46,225 nucleotides of DNA from an uncultured Prevotella sp. (GTDB lineage Bacteria > Bacteroidota > Bacteroidia > Bacteroidales > Bacteroidaceae), in assembly GCA_900320905.1 (NCBI GenBank), contig ONTZ01000023.1, forward strand, positions 1 to 46,225, read 5' to 3'. The position numbers and the translations under genes are program-made. The notes beneath the pieces were generated by a model, which worked only from the letters and a program-made list of their open reading frames with translations, searched no databases and was not told the DNA's origin. Positions 16,645 to 25,502 of this stretch are shown here, piece by piece. Every line of letters starts with the position of its first letter. Position 1 is the stretch's first letter.

Positions 16645-16653
16645 TACCTTTGC
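16645..16653 (+). promoter_or_regulatory. -7 promoter box for the ribosomal protein genes
   Basis: TACCTTTGC lies 50 bases before rpmB. TTC at 16622-16624 is 20 bases upstream in place of the usual TTG. The preceding sequence (TTAATTCTTAATTCTCAATT) is a simple A/T repeat of the kind seen between Bacteroidota genes. Confidence 0.6.
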
Positions 16654-16703
16654 ACCCTGTTTGGAATAAGTAGTTAAAAAGAACAAGTAAAAAGTAGATA
16701 GAA

Positions 16704-16967
16704 ATGTCTAAAGTTTGTCAAATTACAGGAAAGAAGGCACAGATAGGTTGTAATGTGTCTCACTCAAAGCACCACACAAAGAGAAGTTTTGACGTTAACC
16801 TGTTCAGCAAGAAATTCTACTATGTAGAAGAGGGTTGCTGGATTCAGTTGAAGATCAGCGCTGCTGGCCTTCGTATGATTAATAAGGTAGGTCTGGATGC
16901 TGCATTGAAGCAGGCTGTTGCCAAGGGATATGTAGATTGGAAAGACATTAAAGTGATAGGAGACTAA
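16704..16967 (+). CDS. rpmB: 50S ribosomal protein L28
   Basis: This 87-residue protein of the large ribosomal subunit starts [21 protein letters not shown], the L28 signature, with [21 protein letters not shown] in the C-terminal half. The length is typical for Bacteroidota. It is the first gene of a three-gene set with rpmG (5 bases downstream) and the DUF4295 gene. Confidence 0.98.
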   Translation: MSKVCQITGKKAQIGCNVSHSKHHTKRSFDVNLFSKKFYYVEEGCWIQLKISAAGLRMINKVGLDAALKQAVAKGYVDWKDIKVIGD

Positions 16968-16972
16968 CGACG

Positions 16973-17164
16973 ATGGCAAACAAGAAAGCAAAAGGTAACC
17001 GCGTCCAGGTGATTCTGGAGTGTACTGAGATGAAGAACAGCGGACTGCCCGGCACAAGCCGTTACATCACGGTGAAGAATCGTAAGAATACGTCCGAGCG
17101 TCTGGAATTGATGAAGTATAACCCAATCCTGAAGAAGATGACTCTTCACAAGGAGATTAAATAA
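16973..17164 (+). CDS. rpmG: 50S ribosomal protein L33
   Basis: This 63-residue protein has the L33 pattern: [16 protein letters not shown], then [23 protein letters not shown]. The zinc-binding Cys pairs of some L33 forms are missing (only one Cys), so this is the zinc-independent type. It lies between rpmB and the DUF4295 gene. Confidence 0.97.
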   Translation: MANKKAKGNRVQVILECTEMKNSGLPGTSRYITVKNRKNTSERLELMKYNPILKKMTLHKEIK

Positions 17165-17177
17165 GCAAGACTGAAGT

Positions 17178-17336
17178 ATGGCAAAGAAAACCGTTGCTAC
17201 CCTCCATGAAGGTTCAAAGGATGGTCGCGCTTACACAAAGGTAATTAAGATGGTGAAGAGCCCCAAGACTGGTGCTTACGTCTTTGACGAACAGATGGTT
17301 CCTAACGAGGAAGTTAAGGACTTCTTTAAGAATTGA
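17178..17336 (+). CDS. DUF4295 family small basic protein
   Basis: A 52-residue protein (MAKKTVATLHEGSKDGRAYT start, EEVKDFFKN end) encoded 13 bases after rpmG. Bacteroidota genomes commonly carry this DUF4295 gene directly after rpmB-rpmG, and its size and charge suggest a ribosome-associated protein. That role is inferred from the neighbourhood; no enzymatic motif is visible. A terminator follows. Confidence 0.9.
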   Translation: MAKKTVATLHEGSKDGRAYTKVIKMVKSPKTGAYVFDEQMVPNEEVKDFFKN

Positions 17337-17358
17337 TATTCATTCATAGCATAAAAAG

Positions 17359-17394
17359 AGAGGTTGCAAATTAAATTGCAGCCTCTTTTTTTTT
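17359..17394 (+). terminator. Rho-independent terminator of rpmB-rpmG-DUF4295
   Basis: AGAGGTTGCAA and TTGCAGCCTCT form a stem with a short A/T loop, followed by nine T residues (17386-17394). It lies 22 bases after the DUF4295 stop. Confidence 0.9.
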
Positions 17395-17423
17395 GAGATT
17401 TCATCGGAATTTATTAATTTTGC
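17393..17423 (+). promoter_or_regulatory. ftsY promoter
   Basis: TTG (17393-17395) and TAATTTTGC (17415-17423) are separated by 19 bases, a full match to the Bacteroidota promoter. The TTG overlaps the T run of the preceding terminator. The ftsY ATG follows 17 bases later. Confidence 0.75.
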
Positions 17424-17440
17424 AGCCATAATAATATATT

Positions 17441-18400
17441 ATGGGAATATTTGGTTTTTTCAATAGGGAAAAGAAGGAAACGCTGGACAAGGGTTTGGAG
17501 AAGACCAAGAGCAGCGTTTTCGACAAACTGGCGCGTGCCGTCGCTGGAAAGTCGAAGGTGGATGACGATGTGTTGGATAATCTGGAAGAGGTGCTCATCA
17601 CCAGTGACGTAGGTGTTGATACTACCTTGAAGATTATCGAGAGGATAGAGGAACGTGTGGCTCGCGACAAGTATGTGTCCACCTCGGAACTGAACGGTAT
17701 CCTGAAAGATGAGATCGCCGCGCTGTTGGCGGAGAACAATTCAGAGGATAATGACAACTGGGACCTGCCCGGCGACCATAAGCCTTACGTGATTCTGGTG
17801 GTGGGCGTGAATGGTGTCGGTAAGACGACGACCATCGGTAAACTCGCCTGGCAGTTCAGGCAGGCTGGCAAGAAGGTCTACTTAGGTGCTGCCGACACAT
17901 TCCGTGCGGCCGCCGTGGAGCAATTGTGTATCTGGGGAGAGCGTGTCGGAGTGCCTGTTGTCAAACAGCAGATGGGTTCCGATCCTGCCTCTGTGGCCTT
18001 TGATACCCTTTCCAGTGCCAAGGCCAACGGGGCAGATGTTGTACTGATAGATACGGCTGGTCGCCTGCATAACAAGGTTGGTCTGATGAACGAGTTGAAG
18101 AAAATTAAGGACGTGATGAAGAAGGTACTGCCTGAAGCCCCCGATGAGGTGATGCTCGTACTTGATGGCTCTACGGGACAGAACGCCTTTGAACAGGCCA
18201 AGCAATTCTCGGCGGTGACCCAGATCACTTCGTTGGCCATCACCAAACTCGACGGTACGGCGAAGGGTGGTGTGGTCATCGGCATCAGTGACCAGTTGAA
18301 GGTGCCTGTTAAATATATCGGCCTTGGTGAAAAGATGACAGATTTGCAACTCTTCAATAAGCGACAGTTTGTAGATTCGCTGTTTCAGGTGAATAGTTAG
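17441..18400 (+). CDS. ftsY: Signal recognition particle receptor FtsY
   Basis: FtsY is the membrane-associated GTPase that receives SRP-ribosome complexes at the translocon. The 319 residues form the NG domain with almost no acidic A domain (a short start MGIFGFFNREKKE), usual in this phylum. GTPase motifs are VVGVNGVGKTTTIGKLA (about 122-138), AADTFRAAA, DTAGRLHNK and TKLDGTAKGG, ending with GLGEKMTDLQLF. It is followed 2 bases later by rimO, so the two are probably co-transcribed. Confidence 0.97.
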   Translation: MGIFGFFNREKKETLDKGLEKTKSSVFDKLARAVAGKSKVDDDVLDNLEEVLITSDVGVDTTLKIIERIEERVARDKYVSTSELNGILKDEIAALLAENNSEDNDNWDLPGDHKPYVILVVGVNGVGKTTTIGKLAWQFRQAGKKVYLGAADTFRAAAVEQLCIWGERVGVPVVKQQMGSDPASVAFDTLSSAKANGADVVLIDTAGRLHNKVGLMNELKKIKDVMKKVLPEAPDEVMLVLDGSTGQNAFEQAKQFSAVTQITSLAITKLDGTAKGGVVIGISDQLKVPVKYIGLGEKMTDLQLFNKRQFVDSLFQVNS

Positions 18401-18402
18401 TT

Positions 18403-19704
18403 GTGAAAAAGACGATTGACTTTATATCGCTCGGATGCTCGAAGAACCTTGTGGATAGTGAGGTGCTGATGGGCTTGATGGAGGCCAACGGCTATCAGTG
18501 TACCCACGACAGCGATGACCCTCAGGGCGAGATTGTCGTCGTCAATACCTGTGGCTTCATCAATGATGCCAAGGAAGAGAGCATCAACACCATCCTTGAA
18601 TTTGCACAGGCCAAGACGGAGGGAAGGATCGAGAAACTCTTCGTGATGGGCTGTCTGTCGGAACGCTATCTGGCAGAGTTGGAGATGGAGATTCCGGAGG
18701 TGGACGGCTGGTATGGCAAGTTCAACTACAGGCAATTGTTGAAAGATCTCGAAAGTGAACAGTTTGAGTCCTGCGAAGGACATCGCCATATCACCACGCC
18801 CAGTCACTATACCTATATTAAGATTAGCGAGGGCTGTGACCGTCATTGTGCCTACTGCGCCATCCCGTTGATTACGGGAAAGCATCAGAGTCGTCCGATG
18901 GAGGAGATTCTCGACGAGGTGCGCTATTTGGTAGGAAAGGGTGTTAAGGAGTTTAATGTCATTGCTCAGGAACTGACCTACTATGGCGTGGACATTGACG
19001 GCAAACAGCATATCGCAGAACTGATAGAACAGATGGCGGACATCACTGGTGTGGAGTGGATTCGTCTGCATTATGCTTATCCGACGCATTTCCCTTGGAC
19101 TCTGCTTCGGGTGATTCGGGAGAAACGAAATGTCTGCAACTATCTTGACATCGCCTTGCAGCATATCTCCGACAAGATGCTGGACCGGATGAAGCGCCAC
19201 GTCAGCAAACAGGAGACCTACGACCTCGTGGAGCGTCTGCGACGGGAAGTGCCTGGCATTCATCTGCGTACAACCTTGATGGTGGGTTTCCCTGGAGAAA
19301 CGGAAGAAGATTTCGAAGAACTCCTGGCTTTCACCAAATGGGCGCGTTTCGAGCGGATGGGAGCCTTTGCCTATTCGGAGGAAGAAGGTACCTATTCAGA
19401 GCAGCATTACAAAGATGATGTGCCTGAGGATGTGAAACAGCAGCGTCTCGACAAACTGATGCGTATCCAACAGAGAATCAGTGCCGAGGTAGAGGCTGAG
19501 AAGATAGGTACCATCCAGCGGGTCGTAATCGACAGGCAGGAAGGTGATTATTATGTCGGACGGACGGAGTTCTGTTCTCCGGAGGTTGACCCTGAGGTGC
19601 TCATTCCTGTCAGTGAAAAGGAACTGACCATCGGAGCATTCTATCCAGTGAGGATTACCGACTCCGAGGCATTTGACTTATATGCAACCACAATCACATA
19701 TTGA
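18403..19704 (+). CDS. rimO: Ribosomal protein S12 methylthiotransferase RimO
   Basis: RimO adds a methylthio group to a conserved Asp of ribosomal protein S12. It is a radical SAM enzyme with two [4Fe-4S] clusters. The 433 residues contain the N-terminal MTTase domain (SLGCSKNLVDSE, VNTCGFINDAKEES, VMGCLSERY give the three Cys), the radical SAM motif CDRHCAYCAIP (about 146-156) and a C-terminal TRAM domain (about 360-433). The start is GTG at 18403, two bases after the ftsY stop; no better in-frame ATG precedes the conserved MTTase start. Confidence 0.96.
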   Translation: MKKTIDFISLGCSKNLVDSEVLMGLMEANGYQCTHDSDDPQGEIVVVNTCGFINDAKEESINTILEFAQAKTEGRIEKLFVMGCLSERYLAELEMEIPEVDGWYGKFNYRQLLKDLESEQFESCEGHRHITTPSHYTYIKISEGCDRHCAYCAIPLITGKHQSRPMEEILDEVRYLVGKGVKEFNVIAQELTYYGVDIDGKQHIAELIEQMADITGVEWIRLHYAYPTHFPWTLLRVIREKRNVCNYLDIALQHISDKMLDRMKRHVSKQETYDLVERLRREVPGIHLRTTLMVGFPGETEEDFEELLAFTKWARFERMGAFAYSEEEGTYSEQHYKDDVPEDVKQQRLDKLMRIQQRISAEVEAEKIGTIQRVVIDRQEGDYYVGRTEFCSPEVDPEVLIPVSEKELTIGAFYPVRITDSEAFDLYATTITY

Positions 19705-19707
19705 AAT

Positions 19708-19995
19708 ATGAATAATAAAGACTTCATTGCAGAACTGGCCGATAGAACGGGCTATTCAGTGGAAGAAACACAGAAGATGGTGGATATCGTGATTGAGACG
19801 ATGGGAGACCATTTTCAGGAGGATGACTCTGTGTTGATCCCAAATTTTGGGACATTCGAAGTAAAGAAGAAGATGGAACGCATCATGGTGAATCCTTCTA
19901 CTGGGCAGCGGATGCTTGTTCCACCCAAACTTGTGCTGAATTTTAAGCCGAACGTCGGTTGGAAAGAACGTGTAAAGAGTGGAGGAACCGAGTAA
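19708..19995 (+). CDS. HU/IHF family DNA-binding protein
   Basis: This 95-residue protein has the HU/IHF fold: [27 protein letters not shown] for the dimerisation helices and [33 protein letters not shown]-type beta arm with the arm-tip NPSTG. It is a sequence-tolerant nucleoid protein of normal length. It begins 4 bases after rimO and its stop overlaps the start of the membrane HU protein by one base. The two may act together or form heterodimers, which is inference. Confidence 0.93.
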   Translation: MNNKDFIAELADRTGYSVEETQKMVDIVIETMGDHFQEDDSVLIPNFGTFEVKKKMERIMVNPSTGQRMLVPPKLVLNFKPNVGWKERVKSGGTE

Positions 19996-21305
19996 TGGGA
20001 AAGATCTCGATAAATGAACTGGCTGTTGTGCTCATCGAGCGCAAAAACCTGAAAAAGAAGAGTGCCTCTACATTCGTCAATGAACTGTTCTATCTGATTC
20101 AGAAAGGACTGGAACAGGATAAGTCGGTAAAAGTAAAAGGGTTAGGCACATTTAAGATTATTGATGTGGATGACCGTGAGAGTGTGAATGTGAACAATGG
20201 GGAACGGGTCTTGATAGAAGGTCACAGCAAGATTACATTTACACCAGATGCTTTGATGAAGGAACTGGTGAACAAACCTTTCTCACAGTTTGAGACGGTT
20301 GTATTGAATGAGGGCGTAGATTTTGAGCAGGAACTAGAACAGGAGCCAGAGCCAGATTTGGAGCAGGAGCCTGCCCAAAAGCCGGAAATGATGTCCGAGC
20401 CGGAAGTGGATGATGATGTTGATGCATCGATGGCACCATTGGTTGATTTCGTGACGGATAACGAACCGCAGATTTCGCCTGAGTCTGAGCCGGAACCAGA
20501 ACCTGAACCAGAACCTGAGTTCCAGCCTATTCCAAACCCTATTCTCGAGCAGGAACCAGAGTCTGTCCCAGAGCCTGTTCAGGAGCCAGAACCCGAATCA
20601 ATTCAGGAGACCGAACCAATTCCTGAGCCAGAATCGGAGATATCATCCACAGAAAGAGAGACTTCGGTGTCGGAAGAAGAACCTGTAGAGCATCCATCCG
20701 AAGAACCCAATTACCTCTATGAAGAAGATAATTCTGGCGGATGGAAGAAGTGGGTGATTGGCATATTGGCCTGCTGCATCTGTTTTGCCGGAGGTTATTA
20801 TTTCGGATCAACTTATGGCGGATTTACTCCAATGGCTGAGTCTAAGGTAGAGGCTGACAAGTCCAAAGTCGAAGCAGTCAAGTCAAAAGCAGAGACTCCA
20901 AAGCCGGAGCAAACAAAGTCCGAGGCTATTAAGTCGGAGCCGCAGGAACCAAAAGCCTCAGAATCCAATGGCAAGGCTGAGCCCGAAGCAAAACCTGAGG
21001 TTAAACCTGAGCCTAAGCCAGAACCGCAACCTGTGGCACAGTCGGCAGAAGAAGTCTCTCTCGATCAATATGAGAAGATGGATGTCCGTATTCGTACGGG
21101 TGCCTATCGGATTGTCGGGACAGACCACGTGGAAAAGGTCAAGGCCACCGATAATCTGGCAAGAATCTGTAAACGTACCATTGGCCCCGGTATGGAGTGC
21201 TATTTGGAAGTTTACAATGGTATCAAGGGAGATGCCGACTTGAAGGTTGGACAGGAAATCAAGATTCCCAAACTGGTTCATAAGAAGAAAAAAGTCCAAA
21301 AATGA
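19995..21305 (+). CDS. Membrane-anchored HU-like protein with periplasmic LysM-like domain
   Basis: The start at the TAATG overlap gives 436 residues; an in-frame ATG 12 codons upstream would overlap HU and lacks sense. Residues 1-95 are HU/IHF-like ([35 protein letters not shown]). About 105-245 is an acidic Glu-Pro repeat region. About 253-277 is one transmembrane helix ([19 protein letters not shown]). A Lys/Glu/Ala/Pro linker follows, then a LysM-like domain at the end ([29 protein letters not shown]...[12 protein letters not shown]). Topology puts DNA binding in the cytoplasm and LysM in the periplasm. HU-like domains joined to SPOR are known in Bacteroidota. A link between nucleoid and cell wall is inferred, not shown. 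Confidence 0.85.
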   Translation: MGKISINELAVVLIERKNLKKKSASTFVNELFYLIQKGLEQDKSVKVKGLGTFKIIDVDDRESVNVNNGERVLIEGHSKITFTPDALMKELVNKPFSQFETVVLNEGVDFEQELEQEPEPDLEQEPAQKPEMMSEPEVDDDVDASMAPLVDFVTDNEPQISPESEPEPEPEPEPEFQPIPNPILEQEPESVPEPVQEPEPESIQETEPIPEPESEISSTERETSVSEEEPVEHPSEEPNYLYEEDNSGGWKKWVIGILACCICFAGGYYFGSTYGGFTPMAESKVEADKSKVEAVKSKAETPKPEQTKSEAIKSEPQEPKASESNGKAEPEAKPEVKPEPKPEPQPVAQSAEEVSLDQYEKMDVRIRTGAYRIVGTDHVEKVKATDNLARICKRTIGPGMECYLEVYNGIKGDADLKVGQEIKIPKLVHKKKKVQK

Positions 21306-21327
21306 CAATTAAATCGGTTTAATATTG

Positions 21328-21366
21328 AAAAAGTTTCTTAAAACTTAGGTTTTGGGAAACTTTTTT
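21328..21366 (+). terminator. Terminator after the HU-LysM gene
   Basis: AAAAAGTTTC (21328-21337) pairs with GAAACTTTTT (21356-21365), with an inner AAAAC/GTTTT pairing, and ends in a six-T run. It separates the ftsY-rimO-HU unit from moxR. Confidence 0.75.
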
Positions 21367-21412
21367 AATATTATTTAGGTGGTAGAATGGCACGTTTTAC
21401 CAACTAAATCAG

Positions 21413-21421
21413 TACTTTTGC
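21413..21421 (+). promoter_or_regulatory. -7 promoter box of the moxR/bat operon
   Basis: TACTTTTGC lies 36 bases before the moxR start and after the upstream terminator. A clear TTG is not found at the -33 position. Confidence 0.55.
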
Positions 21422-21457
21422 GGTCAAATTTCAGAAAACAAATAAAAAGGAAATATT

Positions 21458-22453
21458 ATGGCAGAAGCAATTGATATCCGTGAGTTGAATATCCGGATAG
21501 AACAACAAAGCGCATTTGTTACGAATCTTGTAACAGGTATGGATCGCGTCATTGTGGGTCAGAAGCACCTCGTTGACTCCCTCCTCATCGGTTTGCTGAG
21601 TGACGGACATATCCTTCTGGAAGGTGTGCCTGGACTGGCAAAGACCCTCGCCATCAAGACGCTGGCACAGTTGATAGACTCCGACTATAGTCGTATTCAG
21701 TTTACGCCCGACCTTCTCCCTGCTGATGTCATTGGTACGATGATCTATTCGCAGAAAGATGAGAAGTTCCAGGTGAAGAAGGGTCCCGTATTTGCCAACT
21801 TCGTACTGGCTGATGAAATCAACCGTGCACCGGCAAAGGTGCAGAGTGCTCTGCTCGAAGCCATGCAGGAGAAGCAGGTGACCATCGGCAGTGAGACCTT
21901 CTTGTTGCCGAATCCCTTCCTCGTGATGGCGACGCAGAACCCGATTGAGCAGGAGGGTACCTATCCGTTGCCAGAGGCGCAGGTAGACCGTTTCATGCTG
22001 AAGGTGATCATCGACTATCCCTCACTCGATGAGGAGAAGAAGATCATCCGCGAGAATATCGCCGGAGAGATGCCTAAGGTGACGCCTGTGACGACAGCCG
22101 AGGAGATCCTCCGTGCCAGAGAGGTGGTCCGTGAGGTCTATCTCGACGAGAAGATTGAGCAGTATATCGCTGATATTGTGTTCGCTACCCGTTATCCCGA
22201 CCGTTATGGATTGAAGGATCTGAAGGATATGATCTCCTTCGGTGGTTCGCCCCGTGCCAGTATCAATCTGGCGAAGGCAGCCCGTGCATACGCCTTCATC
22301 AAGCGTCGTGGGTATGTGGTGCCTGAGGATGTGCGTGCTGTGGCTCACGATGTGCTGCGCCACCGTATCGGACTCACCTATGAAGCCGAGGCCAGCAATA
22401 TCACCAGTGAGGAAATCGTTTCGAAGATTATCAATAAAGTAGAGGTTCCCTAA
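21458..22453 (+). CDS. moxR: MoxR-family AAA+ ATPase
   Basis: MoxR ATPases are chaperone-like AAA+ proteins that act with von Willebrand A (VWA) proteins encoded next to them. The 331 residues contain Walker A (LEGVPGLAKTLA, about 45-57), Walker B (FVLADEINRAPAKVQ), sensor 1 (MATQNPIEQEGTYPLPEAQVDRF) and a C-terminal lid with sensor 2 (GGSPRASINLAKAARAYA). It is the first gene of the Bacteroides aerotolerance (bat)-type operon that continues to 29856. The gap to the DUF58 gene holds the second CCTAGG array. Confidence 0.95.
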   Translation: MAEAIDIRELNIRIEQQSAFVTNLVTGMDRVIVGQKHLVDSLLIGLLSDGHILLEGVPGLAKTLAIKTLAQLIDSDYSRIQFTPDLLPADVIGTMIYSQKDEKFQVKKGPVFANFVLADEINRAPAKVQSALLEAMQEKQVTIGSETFLLPNPFLVMATQNPIEQEGTYPLPEAQVDRFMLKVIIDYPSLDEEKKIIRENIAGEMPKVTPVTTAEEILRAREVVREVYLDEKIEQYIADIVFATRYPDRYGLKDLKDMISFGGSPRASINLAKAARAYAFIKRRGYVVPEDVRAVAHDVLRHRIGLTYEAEASNITSEEIVSKIINKVEVP

Positions 22454-22455
22454 TT

Positions 22456-22521
22456 CCTAGGAAAACCTAGGACTGCCTAGGAAAACCTAGGAAAACCTAG
22501 GACTGCCTAGGATCCCCTGGA
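22456..22521. repeat. 10-bp-period CCTAGG array between moxR and the DUF58 gene
   Basis: CCTAGG occurs at 22456, 22466, 22476, 22486, 22496 and 22506, and CCTGGA at 22516, exactly 10 bases apart. The intervening four bases are AAAA, ACTG-type or ATCC-type. It fills the whole gap from the moxR stop to near the next gene. Confidence 0.85.
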
Positions 22522-22527
22522 AAGATT

Positions 22528-23397
22528 ATGGAGACTAGTGAAATCATCAAGAAAGTCCGTAAGATTGAAATCAAGACCCGAGGTCTGAGTTCAAACATCT
22601 TCGCAGGTCAGTACCATTCTGCCTTCAAGGGTAGGGGTATGGCCTTCAGCGAGGTGCGCGAATATCAGTTCGGCGATGATGTGCGCGACATCGACTGGAA
22701 TGTGACAGCCCGCTTCCACCGTCCGTATGTGAAGGTGTTTGAGGAGGAGCGCGAACTGACGGTGATGTTACTCATTGATGTCAGCGGCTCTCTTGATTTC
22801 GGTACGCAGAAGCAGATGAAGCGTGATATGGTGACGGAGATTGCCGCTACCATCGCCTTCTCGGCTATCCAAAACAACGATAAGATCGGGGTGGTATTCT
22901 TCTCCGACAAGATAGAGAAATACATTCCCCCGAAGAAGGGACGCAAGCATATCCTGTATATCATCCGTGAGATGCTGGATTTCCATCCGGAGTCGAAGCG
23001 AACGGATGTGAAGCAGGCGGTGGAGTTCCTGTCGAGTGTCCAGAAACGTCGTACGACGGCGTTCATCCTCAGCGACTTCTATGTGCGGAACGATTTCATG
23101 CAGTCGCTGCAGATTGCTAATCGCAAGCACGATGTGGTGGCTATACAGGTCTATGACCAGCGTGCGAAGGAACTGCCTGATGTAGGACTGATGCGTGTGG
23201 TGGATGCCGAGACGGGTTTCGAGCAGTATGTGGATACCAGTTCGAAGCGTCTGCGTGACTCCTACCGCAAATACTGGATGAACCGTCAGACACAGTTGTT
23301 GGAGACATTTAATAAGAGTAATGTAGATAACGTGAGCATTGCCACGAACGAGGATTTCGTGAAAGCATTGATGATGCTGTTTAAACAGAGAAGTTGA
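22528..23397 (+). CDS. DUF58 domain protein of the bat operon
   Basis: This 289-residue protein has the DUF58 signature near the start (GRGMAFSEVREYQFGDDVRDIDWNVTARF split over residues about 36-64) and continues as a VWA-like fold with a MIDAS-type motif (LLIDVSGSLDFG, about 85). DUF58 proteins are nearly always encoded after moxR and are thought to be the client or partner of the ATPase. No signal peptide or transmembrane segment is seen, so it should be cytoplasmic. It carries its own ATG after the CCTAGG array. Confidence 0.93.
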   Translation: METSEIIKKVRKIEIKTRGLSSNIFAGQYHSAFKGRGMAFSEVREYQFGDDVRDIDWNVTARFHRPYVKVFEEERELTVMLLIDVSGSLDFGTQKQMKRDMVTEIAATIAFSAIQNNDKIGVVFFSDKIEKYIPPKKGRKHILYIIREMLDFHPESKRTDVKQAVEFLSSVQKRRTTAFILSDFYVRNDFMQSLQIANRKHDVVAIQVYDQRAKELPDVGLMRVVDAETGFEQYVDTSSKRLRDSYRKYWMNRQTQLLETFNKSNVDNVSIATNEDFVKALMMLFKQRS

Positions 23398-23423
23398 GCC
23401 ACAGATTACACAGATTAACATAG

Positions 23424-24494
23424 ATGAAGAAGATATTGATCATATGGATGATGTCGGTGATTGGGGCTGTGGCTGTGCAGCCGCAGTCTGTTGAGGCCAG
23501 TATCGACCATATTGAGATGCTGGTAGGCGAGCAGGCGCATGTCACGCTGAAGGCTGTGGCGAAGGAGAGTGCTAAGGTGGAGTTTCCCCAGTTTCAGCCG
23601 ACTCAGTATGTGACACCTGGTGTAGAGGTTCTGGCCTGTCAGCCGCAGGAAGACAAGCAGGCTGACGAAGGTTTTGTCGAGAGGTCGATGGTCTATACGC
23701 TGACCTCATTCGACGACACCTTATATTATATTCCCCCTCTGACAGTAAAGATCGACGGTAAGCCGTACGAGAGCAAGAGTCTGGCTTTGAAGGTGCTGAC
23801 GATGGAGGTGGATACGGCTCATGCCGATAAGTTCTTTCCGCCGAAAGGGGTACAGGAAAATCCCTTCCAGTGGAGTGAATGGAGCCCGATATTCTGGTTG
23901 AGTGTCGTGCTGCTAATCATCTTAGCCATAACATATTATATATACATCAGACTGCGTGACAATAAACCGATTATAACACATATCCGTATTGTCAAGAAAC
24001 TCCTGCCTCACCAGAAGGCTATGAAGGAAATCGAGCAGATCAAGGCTGATAAGATGGTGACCGCAGAGAACTCCAAGGAGTACTATACGAAGTTGACGGA
24101 TACTCTCCGCAAATATATCGAGGAGCGCTATGGTTTCAGTGCGATGGAGATGACGAGCAGTGAGATTATCGAGAAACTGATGGCCACTCAGGATCAGAAG
24201 GCTCTCGATGAACTCCGCGAACTCTTCACGACAGCCGACCTGGTGAAGTTTGCCAAGTATTCGACCCTCATCAATGAGAACGACAAGAACCTCGTAAGTG
24301 CCATCGATTTCATCAACCAGACGAAACTCGAGAATGTACCTACCGAGGAGACCGTCAAACCGCAACTCTCTGAGGCAGACCAGCGCAGCATGAAGACGCG
24401 TCGTGTCCTCAAAGTTGTGATCACAGCATTGCTTATTGCCAGTGCCTTGTTGCTGGCCTATGTAGTCTATGCCACCTATCAACTCATCAATTAG
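23424..24494 (+). CDS. Membrane protein of the bat operon, function unknown
   Basis: The 356 residues comprise a signal-like N-terminus (MKKILIIWMMSVIGAVAV), a beta-rich periplasmic region (about 25-140), a transmembrane helix (WLSVVLLIILAITYYIYI, about 158-175), a helical cytoplasmic region (about 180-320, including TDTLRKYIEERYGFSAMEMTSSEI) and a second transmembrane helix near the end (VVITALLIASALLLAYVVYA). This is the usual hypothetical gene between DUF58 and batA in Bacteroidota. It lies 10 bases before batA. Its biochemical role is unknown. Confidence 0.8.
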   Translation: MKKILIIWMMSVIGAVAVQPQSVEASIDHIEMLVGEQAHVTLKAVAKESAKVEFPQFQPTQYVTPGVEVLACQPQEDKQADEGFVERSMVYTLTSFDDTLYYIPPLTVKIDGKPYESKSLALKVLTMEVDTAHADKFFPPKGVQENPFQWSEWSPIFWLSVVLLIILAITYYIYIRLRDNKPIITHIRIVKKLLPHQKAMKEIEQIKADKMVTAENSKEYYTKLTDTLRKYIEERYGFSAMEMTSSEIIEKLMATQDQKALDELRELFTTADLVKFAKYSTLINENDKNLVSAIDFINQTKLENVPTEETVKPQLSEADQRSMKTRRVLKVVITALLIASALLLAYVVYATYQLIN

Positions 24495-24503
24495 AAGTGA
24501 AGT

Positions 24504-25502
24504 ATGGAATTTGCCAATAAAGAATATCTGTTTCTGCTGTTGCTGATGATACCCTATGTCATCTGGTATCTGATGTATAGGAAGAAGACGGAACCCACTA
24601 TGCGGATGAGTGACACTTTCGCCTTCCGCAATGCACCGAAGAGTTGGAAGGTACGGCTCATGCCGCTCTCCATGCTCCTCCGTCTGCTTGCCTTTACGAT
24701 GATCGTGTTGGTACTGGCTCGTCCGCAGACACAGAATTCATGGAAGAACAAGACGATTGAGGGTATTGACATCATGCTGGCGATGGATGTGTCCACCTCT
24801 ATGTTGGCAGAGGATTTGAAGCCGAACCGCATCGAGGCTGCCAAGCAGGTGGCTGCGGAGTTTATCGCAGGGCGTCCGAACGATAATATCGGTCTGAGTA
24901 TCTTTGCCGGTGAGGCCTTTACCCAGTGTCCGATGACGATTGACCACGCTTCGCTGCTCAACCTCCTTCATAATGTTCGTACGGATATTGCTGCCCGTGG
25001 TCTCATCGAGGATGGTACTGCCATTGGTATGGGACTGGCCAATGCTGTTTCCCGTTTGAAGGACTCTAAGGCTAAGAGCAAGGTGGTGATCCTGTTGACG
25101 GATGGTAGTAACAACCGAGGTGACATCTCGCCTATGACGGCTGCCGAGATTGCCAAGAGTCTGGGTATCAGGGTATATACCGTTGGCGTGGGTACGAACA
25201 AGGTGGCACCTTATCCGATGCCAGTGGCCGGCGGGGTGCAGTATGTGAATATCCCTGTGGAGATAGACAACAAGACGCTCAGTGAGATTGCAGCCGCTAC
25301 GGATGGTGATTTCTATCGCGCCACCAATAATAAGGAACTCCGGAAGATCTATCAGGAGATAGACAAGTTGGAGAAGTCGAAACTCAATGTGAAGCAGTTT
25401 AGTAAGAAATACGAGGCCTATCAGCCCTTTGCCCTTGTGGCTGTGCTGGCCCTTCTCCTTGAAATCCTGCTCCGCATCACCATATTCAGGAGGATACCAT
25501 AA
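24504..25502 (+). CDS. batA: Aerotolerance protein BatA (VWA domain)
   Basis: This 332-residue inner-membrane protein has two N-terminal transmembrane helices (about 6-22 and 55-75), a periplasmic or cytoplasmic VWA domain with MIDAS motif DVSTSM (about 93-98), TDGSNNRGD and a final transmembrane helix (FALVAVLALLLEILLRI). BatA was named in the Bacteroides fragilis aerotolerance operon. It overlaps the next gene by one base (TAATG), so translation is coupled. The paralogous VWA protein BatB follows. Confidence 0.93.
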   Translation: MEFANKEYLFLLLLMIPYVIWYLMYRKKTEPTMRMSDTFAFRNAPKSWKVRLMPLSMLLRLLAFTMIVLVLARPQTQNSWKNKTIEGIDIMLAMDVSTSMLAEDLKPNRIEAAKQVAAEFIAGRPNDNIGLSIFAGEAFTQCPMTIDHASLLNLLHNVRTDIAARGLIEDGTAIGMGLANAVSRLKDSKAKSKVVILLTDGSNNRGDISPMTAAEIAKSLGIRVYTVGVGTNKVAPYPMPVAGGVQYVNIPVEIDNKTLSEIAAATDGDFYRATNNKELRKIYQEIDKLEKSKLNVKQFSKKYEAYQPFALVAVLALLLEILLRITIFRRIP

